64,000 nt of DNA from Bacillota bacterium. GTDB taxonomy: Bacteria; Bacillota; Clostridia; Acetivibrionales; JAEZXR01. Below the pieces are notes generated by a model. That model had not been told where the DNA came from. It was given only the letters and a program-made list of their open reading frames with translations, and ran no database searches. How positions within the stretch are numbered: the first letter of the stretch is position 1; each line of letters starts with the position of its first letter. The translations under genes were made by a program, and so were the position numbers. Positions 24,745 to 31,160 of this stretch are shown here, piece after piece. The DNA lies in the NCBI GenBank assembly GCA_023419605.1, contig JAEZXR010000098.1:1-64000 (forward strand), in the 5' to 3' direction.

Positions 24745-25617
24745 TTAATCTTCCAGATGTCTCAACTGCTTCAACGCTTCAGGGTCCACATCATCTGCAT
24801 GAGAAGCATTCTTTATAATGCGAACCTCGTTGACTTTATAAACCTTAAGGTCGGTTTCATTCCCCTTGTCCATCTTCACCTTCAGCAGTTCCTTTAACAA
24901 AGTGGTTTCAACCACAGTGCCCTGTCCCTCGGGAGTTTCAACAATAGCTCCCACCTTCGGCACCTTCGCCAGGAGGTCTTCATATGCATCCTGCTCATAT
25001 TTGAGACAGCACATCAGCCTTCCGCAGGTACCGGATATTTTTGTAGGATTCAGCGATAGCCCCTGCTCCTTCGCCATTTTGATGGATACCGGCTGGAACT
25101 CTCCCAGAAATGAATTGCAACACAACACGCGGCCGCAAATCCCGATTCCACCCAGCATTTTGGACTCATCCCTTACGCCGATCTGACGTAATTCAATACG
25201 GGTCTTAAAGACTGCTGCCAGATCCTTTACCAACTCCCGGAAGTCCACCCTGCCATCCGCCGTGAAGTAGAACAGCACTTTATTGTTATCAAAGGTATAT
25301 TCGACATCGATCAGTTTCATATCCAGGTTATGGTTCCTGATCTTCTGCATGCACACATTGAAGGCTTCCTCTTCCTTCCTCCGGTTTTCACTGGCATGCT
25401 TCTCATCTTCCTCTGTAGCGATGCGTATTACCTTTTTGAGCGGTGCCACGATTTCTTCATCCGCTACATCCCTGTTGGGTACCACCGCTTCACCGAATTC
25501 AATACCCCGGGCAGTTTCTACGATAACGTTTGTATTTTGCTCTATATTTAAATCGCCAGGATCGAAATAATAGATCTTTCCTGCCTTCTTAAATCTAACT
25601 CCAACCACCTTTACCAT
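24745..25617 (-). CDS. ricT: RicT (YaaT/PSP1 domain) regulator of RNase Y
   Basis: PSP1-domain protein of 290 aa. In Bacillus it forms the RicA-RicF-RicT complex, which carries [4Fe-4S] clusters, stimulates RNase Y-dependent mRNA maturation and affects sporulation. The cysteine-rich core is conserved: ICGRVLCCNSFLGEF and GTCGRLMCCLKYEQ. The start used (ATG, 10 bases after AGGAGG) is three codons inside an ATG that overlaps the holB stop; the latter is too close to the ribosome site. It is translationally close to holB. The usual downstream gene yabA, a replication initiation inhibitor, is missing here. RicA and RicF are not in this window. Confidence 0.93.
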   Translation of the reverse strand: MVKVVGVRFKKAGKIYYFDPGDLNIEQNTNVIVETARGIEFGEAVVPNRDVADEEIVAPLKKVIRIATEEDEKHASENRRKEEEAFNVCMQKIRNHNLDMKLIDVEYTFDNNKVLFYFTADGRVDFRELVKDLAAVFKTRIELRQIGVRDESKMLGGIGICGRVLCCNSFLGEFQPVSIKMAKEQGLSLNPTKISGTCGRLMCCLKYEQDAYEDLLAKVPKVGAIVETPEGQGTVVETTLLKELLKVKMDKGNETDLKVYKVNEVRIIKNASHADDVDPEALKQLRHLED

Positions 25618-25622
25618 CGATT

Positions 25623-26606
25623 TCATTCCTCCTGAAGCTTCATAAGCATTACTTCAATTGCAAGCTGGTAATTTGCGTTCTGTTTGATATTCCGTCTTGC
25701 CGTCTCAACTTCCCCAATATTGGCTACCAGCTTGTCCAATGAAAAATTCTCGGCATTCCTTAATATAATATCCTTTTTATCCGAATTAATCAATACATTT
25801 CCACTGTGGGACTTTTTGGCGACCAACAGGTCCCTGTAAACCAGCAGCATAATATCCAGCAGGATATCAATATTATTTTTATTCGCTTCAAAAAAATCAT
25901 AGATGGTAAATATATCCACCAGTTTTGATTTGGCCAGTCTGAATACCAGCTCCACCGTTTTTTCCCGTAACGCGGTAAATTCCTCCGAACCGGCCAGTTC
26001 AAGGGCAACACCTGGCACTCCATCCGAATAGGTTCGAATAAAATTTATATTTTCCAGATGGGCTCCCAGCTTCTTTTCCAGGATGCCTTGTATTTCCTCA
26101 TGGGTATTCTTTTTAAAACTGTACTTTAGGGTTCTGGACCGGATGGTCTCCAGAATGGCATTATAGTTTGAAGTTGTGAGTATCAGCACGGCATAAGGCG
26201 GTGGCTCCTCCAGTGTTTTCAACAGGCAGTTCTGCGCTTGGACCGTCATTTTATCCGCCTCTGCGATAAGATAGATCTTTTTTCCCGAATATAAGGGTTT
26301 TACAATAATCTCACTCTGAATCTTCCGTATCTCTTCGATTCCAATACTGTTTCCTTCTGCTTCAATTACAATAAAGTCCGGGTTGGAGCCGTTCTCCACC
26401 ATCTGGCAGCAGGCACACTGGCCACAGGCCCTATTCCCGCTGCGCTCACCGCAAAGAAGGATGCCGGCAAAGGCTTCTGCTACCATTCGCTTGCCGATTC
26501 CTTTAGGTCCGGTAAAAATATACGCATGGGCTACCTTATCATTCCTTATGGCATTTTCCAAACTGCCAACGACTTCCCGCTGACCAACAACACTATCGAA
26601 ATTCAC
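25623..26606 (-). CDS. holB: DNA polymerase III delta' subunit
   Basis: Clamp-loader subunit of 327 aa. Visible features: the GQREVVGSLENAI start, Walker-A-type GPKGIGKR, the four-cysteine zinc module (CGERSGNRACGQCACC), and the sensor region LKTLEEPPPYAVLILTT with the SRT motif (IRSRTLKYSF). GTG start with GAGG 7 bases upstream. It is followed immediately by ricT. Between it and yaaR lies a 250-bp spacer with a striking hairpin, so holB-ricT may have its own promoter. Confidence 0.95.
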   Translation of the reverse strand: MNFDSVVGQREVVGSLENAIRNDKVAHAYIFTGPKGIGKRMVAEAFAGILLCGERSGNRACGQCACCQMVENGSNPDFIVIEAEGNSIGIEEIRKIQSEIIVKPLYSGKKIYLIAEADKMTVQAQNCLLKTLEEPPPYAVLILTTSNYNAILETIRSRTLKYSFKKNTHEEIQGILEKKLGAHLENINFIRTYSDGVPGVALELAGSEEFTALREKTVELVFRLAKSKLVDIFTIYDFFEANKNNIDILLDIMLLVYRDLLVAKKSHSGNVLINSDKKDIILRNAENFSLDKLVANIGEVETARRNIKQNANYQLAIEVMLMKLQEE

Positions 26607-26732
26607 CCAAAATCCTCGCTTTCATCTATAAAAACCGCAGAAAGCACTGTACAAAAAACATGCTTTCTACGATAAAAAACCACGGAAATATAACGCACAA
26701 AGAAGATACCAAACCTTTTGCGTGTTATATAG

Positions 26733-26817
26733 GAGGATGTGAAAAACACAGGTATTCTTTTTTGGAGACCGCGCACAGTGCAGCCAAATCTGTAGAATAC
26801 TTTTTTTCACAGCCTCC
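26733..26817. repeat. 85-bp imperfect palindrome between yaaR and holB
   Basis: The left side (26733-26758) pairs with the right side (26795-26817): GGAGG then TGTGAAAAA with the complementary CCTCC and TTTTTCACA, then GTATTC with GAATAC, leaving a GC-rich head of about 36 bases. Read on the minus strand the head contains GATTTGGCTGCACTGTGCG and then CGGTCTCC, which resembles a stretch of the larger palindrome near 47.9 kb. Possibly a dispersed repeat or a structured RNA. Confidence 0.55.
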
Positions 26818-26856
26818 CATAAGAGTTTCCTTTAGAATTTGTAAAAGAAAAACTTA

Positions 26857-27312
26857 TTACAGGAACATATCCATAATAAGCCCCCGGATATCGTCCAGAC
26901 GCTGCAATATCTTGATATTGTCCTTTTCTTCGCTGAGTACATCCGTTGTGAGGTTAGCCACCTCTTCATTGATCTTTTTTATCGTGGCATACACCCTGTA
27001 TCGTCCCCTTCGGTCCAGGAAGCTTTCTTTGGAAAATTTATGAGAATTATTTACAGCCTCCCCCAGAAACTCCGATATCATTTTTTTATATACCTTCAGT
27101 TCCCGTATATCCACCTTTTTTCCCAGCTTATCTCCCTGCTCAAAAATCATGGCAGCCAGGTTCCGGATCCGTTCTTCCTGCGTCTCCCCTTCCACACGGA
27201 TTAACTGTGCCTGAAAGGATCCTGTCTTGCTTTCTGCAACCTTCTTATCCTCTCTGCCCCCGATTTCGGAAATAGAAGAACGCTGATTTAAAGTTTCTCC
27301 GACTTTTATCAT
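26857..27312 (-). CDS. yaaR: YaaR family protein (DUF327)
   Basis: DUF327/YaaR protein of about 151 aa, helical, with the family region VDIRELKVYKKMISEFLGEAVNNSHKF and RYRVYATIKKINEEVANLT. Its function is unknown, but its place between darA and holB is conserved in Firmicutes. The ATG used lies 9 bases after AGGTG; an ATG two codons earlier is closer to it. The C-terminus (IKILQRLDDIRGLIMDMFL) is intact. Cytoplasmic, with no membrane segment. Confidence 0.88.
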   Translation of the reverse strand: MIKVGETLNQRSSISEIGGREDKKVAESKTGSFQAQLIRVEGETQEERIRNLAAMIFEQGDKLGKKVDIRELKVYKKMISEFLGEAVNNSHKFSKESFLDRRGRYRVYATIKKINEEVANLTTDVLSEEKDNIKILQRLDDIRGLIMDMFL

Positions 27313-27367
27313 ATGCATTCACCTGCCTTTATAATAATTCCCTGCTATTCGAATTCCTTCATCCTAT

Positions 27368-27697
27368 CTAAACTTTCTCAAACCGCTCTACATCCAGTAC
27401 AAAAACTGTAGCGCCGCCCAGTACGACTTCGACGGGATAGGACATGAAGATGCCTCCGATTCCGTTGTTTGGTACGGAAGAGTTGACCACCTGTTTTCTG
27501 CTTTTGGATTTCTTTTCGATGATTGCCATGACCTCATCCAACCGTTCCTCTTCAACACCTACTAAAAGCGTTGTATTTCCGGCCTTTAAAAAGCCACCTG
27601 TAGAGCAGAGCTTTGTGACACTAAAGCCATTTTTATTTAGTTCATCCATCACCTTTTGCCCATCTTCACTGTGGACAATGGCAAAAACCAGTTTCAT
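27368..27697 (-). CDS. darA: DarA/PstA, PII-like cyclic di-AMP receptor
   Basis: PII-like signal protein of 109 aa (DUF970) that binds c-di-AMP as a trimer in Bacillus, Listeria and Staphylococcus. Conserved landmarks are KLVFAIVHSEDG at the start, the GGFLKAGNTTLLVGVEE segment, the T/B-loop region NSSVPNNGIGGIFMSYPVEV and the end GGATVFVLDVERFEKV. ATG two codons inside an earlier in-frame ATG, chosen because GGGGGG needs spacing. Present in the same place as in Bacillus (between tmk and yaaR). The window also encodes Kdp, whose sensor is controlled by c-di-AMP in some Firmicutes. Confidence 0.93.
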   Translation of the reverse strand: MKLVFAIVHSEDGQKVMDELNKNGFSVTKLCSTGGFLKAGNTTLLVGVEEERLDEVMAIIEKKSKSRKQVVNSSVPNNGIGGIFMSYPVEVVLGGATVFVLDVERFEKV

Positions 27698-27716
27698 AAA
27701 CATCCCCCCATCTATG

Positions 27717-27755
27717 AATTAAGAATTGATAATTGAAAATTGAGAATTATTTGGC
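27717..27755. repeat. Short AT-rich repeat between tmk and darA
   Basis: A run of AATTAAGAATTGATAATTG-type words, similar to those near 8.9, 9.0 and 9.9 kb. Local pairing is possible but there is no strong stem here. It appears to be a decayed member of the AT-rich repeat type. Confidence 0.4.
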
Positions 27756-27769
27756 AGCAGCCGTATCCA

Positions 27770-28390
27770 TTATAAAAATCTGCCGAGCCAGAGTTTTACG
27801 TCTTCGGCGATTTCCTCGATGCTCCGGTCCGCGTCAATGACCTTGATCCTGTCCGGATCCTTGGCTGCCAGGCTTTTATAACCCCGGTATACCTTCATGT
27901 GAAACTCCATTTTTTCATTTTCAATGCGATCGGCGCCTGTCGCCTGAATTCTGCGTTCCAGCGCAACTTCAGGACTGATGTCAAAAAAGAAAGTGATATC
28001 GGGAAACATGCCGTCCATGGCGATCTTGTTTACCGATTCAAGAATCTGCATATCAATGCCCCGCCCAAAACCCTGGTATACATAGCTGGAATCTACAAAC
28101 CGGTCACAGATAACTACCTTCCCTTGTTCTACCGAAGGCTTGATGAGCTCTGCTACATGCTGTGCCCTTGAAGAAGCGTACAGCAGTGCTTCTGCTATAT
28201 ATCCCATCTCCCTGTTTTCGGGGTCCAAGATAATGGAGCGTATTTTTTCGCTGATATTCGTCCCTCCCGGTTCCCGGGTTAACACCACTTCATGTCCCAT
28301 CTTCCGGAGATATTCTGCCATAAGAGCGATCTGTGTCGACTTTCCCGATCCATCCGTGCCTTCTACCGTTATAAATAATCCACTGCCCAT
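27770..28390 (-). CDS. tmk: Thymidylate kinase
   Basis: Phosphorylates dTMP to dTDP. The P-loop is GTDGSGKST near the N-terminus, followed by LTREPGGTNISEKIR and the DRFVDSSYVYQG motif; the LID region contains RRIQATGADRIE. Length 206 aa is normal. ATG after GGGGATAATAA. It starts the tmk-darA-yaaR-holB block and is 36 bp downstream of the decarboxylase gene, so cotranscription with it is likely. Confidence 0.96.
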   Translation of the reverse strand: MGSGLFITVEGTDGSGKSTQIALMAEYLRKMGHEVVLTREPGGTNISEKIRSIILDPENREMGYIAEALLYASSRAQHVAELIKPSVEQGKVVICDRFVDSSYVYQGFGRGIDMQILESVNKIAMDGMFPDITFFFDISPEVALERRIQATGADRIENEKMEFHMKVYRGYKSLAAKDPDRIKVIDADRSIEEIAEDVKLWLGRFL

Positions 28391-28426
28391 TTATTATCCC
28401 CTATCATTTGTCTTAAAAGTATGGCC

Positions 28427-29857
28427 TCATTCCAGAACACTGATTTCCATCTGGTCGGAAAGACCATTTACCGTTCCTCCGGCTTTAACTATATTATATA
28501 TATATTCAATCGAATCCGCCATAATTATTTCACCGGGACAAATCACGGGAATTCCGGGTGGGTACGGAGTTACCACCACACTGCTGATCCTGCCTTCCGC
28601 CTTCCTGAGTACAGTTTTTTTCGTCTTTCTGCCTGCCATCTGTTTCATATCAATTCCCTGGGGTGGGATTGTTAACTCTCTGACATATATATCGGTTAAA
28701 GGACGAAGAGGGTTTACTGCGCGATCCGTCATTTCCCTCAGAGCCCTTTCCAGCAGCTCAAAGTCCTTTTCATCATCCGCCACGGTCCCAATGCATACAA
28801 CATTATACAGGTCCGCCATCTCTACCTGAATATTATACCGTTCTCTAAGGGCTCTTTCCATATCAAACCCAGTTATCCCCAGGTTTTTAACAGACACAAC
28901 AAGTCTTGTAGTATCCAGTTTGCTTTCTTTGACATGCTCTTCCCGCAGTATGCGAATTCCCTTGATACTGCCTGCCTTCTCACAAAAGGCTCTTATGGAA
29001 TGCCGGAGTTGTCCGAGAAGCTCATTCCCCCTGCTCTGCATGATTTCCCGCGCCATATCCAGCGATGCCATAAGCAGATAGGATGGACTGGAGGTCTGAA
29101 GTACCCGCAGATAAAACCGAATCTTTTCTCTGTCAACCCTGCTGCCTCTTATATGAAGGTAAGCCCCCTGCGTAAAAGCAGGAAGCGTCTTATGAGCACT
29201 CTGTACACAAATGTCGGCTCCGGCATCCATAGCACAGAGAGGCAGGCGATCTCCAAACCGCAGATGGGCTCCGTGGGCTTCATCCACAGCCAGTATCTTC
29301 CCCCTGGCATGGACAATCCGTACCAGCTCTTCTATATCACAGCACAAGCCATAGTAGTTCGGCCGGGTTATAAGTACCCCTACCGCATCAGGGTTTTCAT
29401 CCAGAGCCTTCCGAACCTCGGAAACCAGCGCTCCCGTAGGAATGCCAAATTCCCTGTTAAACCCCGTCCGTACATAGACAGGAATAGCCCCCGCCAGCAT
29501 CAACCCGTTGATTACCGATTTGTGGCAGTCTCTGCTGACAATCAATTTATCTCCCGGTCCACACAAACCCATGATGATTGCATGAACTCCAACGGTAGAC
29601 CCGTTGACCAGAAAAAAGCTCTCTTCAGCTCCAAAAGCCTCTGCAGCCAGAACCTGGGCTTCCTGAATGGCGCCCTCGGGAAAGTGCAGATTATCTGTCC
29701 CCGGTATCTCTGTCAGGTCAAAAAATCCCATATCCTGAAAGGGCCCTTCCGGCAGGCCTTTTCCCAATTTGTGCCCGGGCATGTGGAAGGGAGTCGGCTG
29801 CTTGCCTGCATATTCAACGATGGCCCGGTATACCGGCATATTCTGAATGTTAATCAC
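28427..29857 (-). CDS. PLP-dependent Orn/Lys/Arg decarboxylase family protein (YaaO-like)
   Basis: Fold-type I PLP enzyme of 476 aa in the Orn/Lys/Arg decarboxylase family, of the short form lacking an N-terminal receiver-like wing domain. The N-terminal TPFHMPGHKLGKG motif is present, the PLP-binding lysine lies in SAHKTLPAFTQGA, and DEAHGAHL provides the aspartate that contacts the pyridine nitrogen. The C-terminal domain with TPYPPGIPVICPGE is intact. The substrate (arginine, lysine or ornithine) cannot be told from the sequence. Start GTG with a weak GGTGAG upstream; the next in-frame ATG is six codons later. Same place as yaaO in Bacillus, upstream of tmk. Confidence 0.88.
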   Translation of the reverse strand: MINIQNMPVYRAIVEYAGKQPTPFHMPGHKLGKGLPEGPFQDMGFFDLTEIPGTDNLHFPEGAIQEAQVLAAEAFGAEESFFLVNGSTVGVHAIIMGLCGPGDKLIVSRDCHKSVINGLMLAGAIPVYVRTGFNREFGIPTGALVSEVRKALDENPDAVGVLITRPNYYGLCCDIEELVRIVHARGKILAVDEAHGAHLRFGDRLPLCAMDAGADICVQSAHKTLPAFTQGAYLHIRGSRVDREKIRFYLRVLQTSSPSYLLMASLDMAREIMQSRGNELLGQLRHSIRAFCEKAGSIKGIRILREEHVKESKLDTTRLVVSVKNLGITGFDMERALRERYNIQVEMADLYNVVCIGTVADDEKDFELLERALREMTDRAVNPLRPLTDIYVRELTIPPQGIDMKQMAGRKTKKTVLRKAEGRISSVVVTPYPPGIPVICPGEIIMADSIEYIYNIVKAGGTVNGLSDQMEISVLE

Positions 29858-29964
29858 GTATTTCTCACCAAATTTTCTTCATATTTTACTCTTTATTATA
29901 TCACAAAATTGGCAAAACCTCAAAAGATGGTGTAGAATAGAAGGAATAGAGTTCTAATTCACCC

Positions 29965-29997
29965 CTTACCTCTCTTTTGGAGAAAAAGAGGGGTAAG
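29965..29997. promoter_or_regulatory. 14-bp hairpin in the divergent spacer before the AKR gene
   Basis: CTTACCTCTCTTTT pairs with AAAAGAGGGGTAAG (one G-T pair) around a five-base loop, 40 bp upstream of the aldo/keto reductase start. There is no T tract on either side in the right place. It may be a leader hairpin or part of a small repeat. Confidence 0.5.
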
Positions 29998-30037
29998 AAG
30001 TGAGTTGGAGCGGATTTCATAAAAAGGAGATGCGTTC

Positions 30038-30991
30038 ATGAAAAAAATTATACTCGGCCGCACAGGCCTTGAAGTTACCGAGCTTTGTTTCGGAGCCCTC
30101 CCCATGGGCCCTATACAGAAAAACATCTCTGTGGAAGAATGTTCGGAATTGGTAGCCATGGCGTTGAGAAGCGGAATCAACTTTATTGATACGGCACAAA
30201 TGTATAAAACCTATGAGCCCATCCGCAGAGGAATGAATAGAACGGGCATAAAGCCTGTCATCGCCACCAAATCTGCTGCAAAAACCTATGAGGATATGGA
30301 AAAAGCCATTCTGGAAGCCCTAGCTTCGCTGGATGTAGATTTTATTGATATTTTCCTGCTCCATGCTGCAAGAGCAGGCGTTGAAGTATTTGAAGAGCGC
30401 GGTGCAGCCTTTCAATGTATGCTGGATTACAAGGCCAAGGGCAAAATCAAGGCCGTCGGAATCAGCACCCATTCCGTAAAAGTTGCAGAAATGGCAGCGA
30501 AGGTGAATGAAATTGACATCATATTCCCCATTATCAATATCACAGGCAAAGGAATCCTTGAGGGTACCCGGGATGAAATGCAGGCGGCGATTCAGGCCTG
30601 TCTCGCTGCCGGTAAGGGAGTTTACCTGATGAAAGCACTCGCGGGAGGAACTCTGGTGGATGACTATCACAATGCCATGAAATATGTACGTTCCGTCAGT
30701 GACTCCACCCCCATAGCCCTGGGCATGGTCAGCAGGGAGGAACTCACCTTCAACCTGCAGTATTTTGAGACCTCGAACCCCGTCATGGAAGAGCTCCCGG
30801 ACATACAACAGTTTAAGAAGCGCTTCTTTCCCGTACCTTCCCTTTGCAAAGGCTGCAAAGCCTGTGTAAGCACATGTCCAAATTATGCCATCGATATGGT
30901 GGACCATAAGGCAGTGATCCATTTGGACAAATGCCTCCAATGCGGCTACTGCGTCGGTGCATGCAAGGAATTTGCCATTCGAATGATATAA
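30038..30991 (+). CDS. Aldo/keto reductase with C-terminal 2[4Fe-4S] ferredoxin domain
   Basis: Fusion protein of 317 aa. Residues 1-260 form an aldo/keto reductase barrel: start KIILGRTGLEVTELCFGA, catalytic Asp/Tyr in IDTAQMY, Lys in IATKSA, and His in LLHAARAG. Residues about 268-317 carry two cluster motifs, CKGCKACVSTCP and CLQCGYCVGACK. This family occurs widely in anaerobes and is thought to link a two-electron carbonyl or diol reaction to ferredoxin-type electron transfer; the substrate is unknown. ATG with AAGGAG upstream. A single-gene unit ended by a strong terminator, transcribed divergently from the yaaO-like gene. Confidence 0.9.
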   Translation: MKKIILGRTGLEVTELCFGALPMGPIQKNISVEECSELVAMALRSGINFIDTAQMYKTYEPIRRGMNRTGIKPVIATKSAAKTYEDMEKAILEALASLDVDFIDIFLLHAARAGVEVFEERGAAFQCMLDYKAKGKIKAVGISTHSVKVAEMAAKVNEIDIIFPIINITGKGILEGTRDEMQAAIQACLAAGKGVYLMKALAGGTLVDDYHNAMKYVRSVSDSTPIALGMVSREELTFNLQYFETSNPVMEELPDIQQFKKRFFPVPSLCKGCKACVSTCPNYAIDMVDHKAVIHLDKCLQCGYCVGACKEFAIRMI

Positions 30992-30992
30992 G

Positions 30993-31020
30993 AACAAAGG
31001 TGGCTTTGCCACTTTTGTTT
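30993..31020 (+). terminator. Terminator after the AKR gene
   Basis: AACAAAGGTGGC pairs with GCCACTTTTGTT around TTT, directly after the stop codon. Confidence 0.82.
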
Positions 31021-31074
31021 GCGTATGTGCCTTTCCGAAGCTGAGGAAAAGCTGGCACTCGCATAAATTCAATG

Positions 31075-31152
31075 TTTTTTTATTATCCAGGAAAGAGAAC
31101 TTTCCTGGATAATAAAAAAAGCTTCAAGTGCCGGGCACTTGAAGCTTTTTTT
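31075..31152. terminator. Two adjoining perfect hairpins after adhE
   Basis: Hairpin one: 31075-31095 pairs perfectly with 31100-31120 (21 bp, AGAA loop). Hairpin two: 31114-31131 pairs perfectly with 31135-31152 (18 bp), with A7 on one side and T7 on the other, so it is a strong bidirectional terminator. The A tract is shared, so the two hairpins compete for it. They insulate adhE from the convergent AKR gene. Confidence 0.9.
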
Positions 31153-31160
31153 AGTTATTT

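Noticed and set aside
28934..29935. 333-codon plus-strand frame opposite the decarboxylase gene
   Set aside because: Antisense shadow of a PLP enzyme with complete motifs; no independent evidence for coding.
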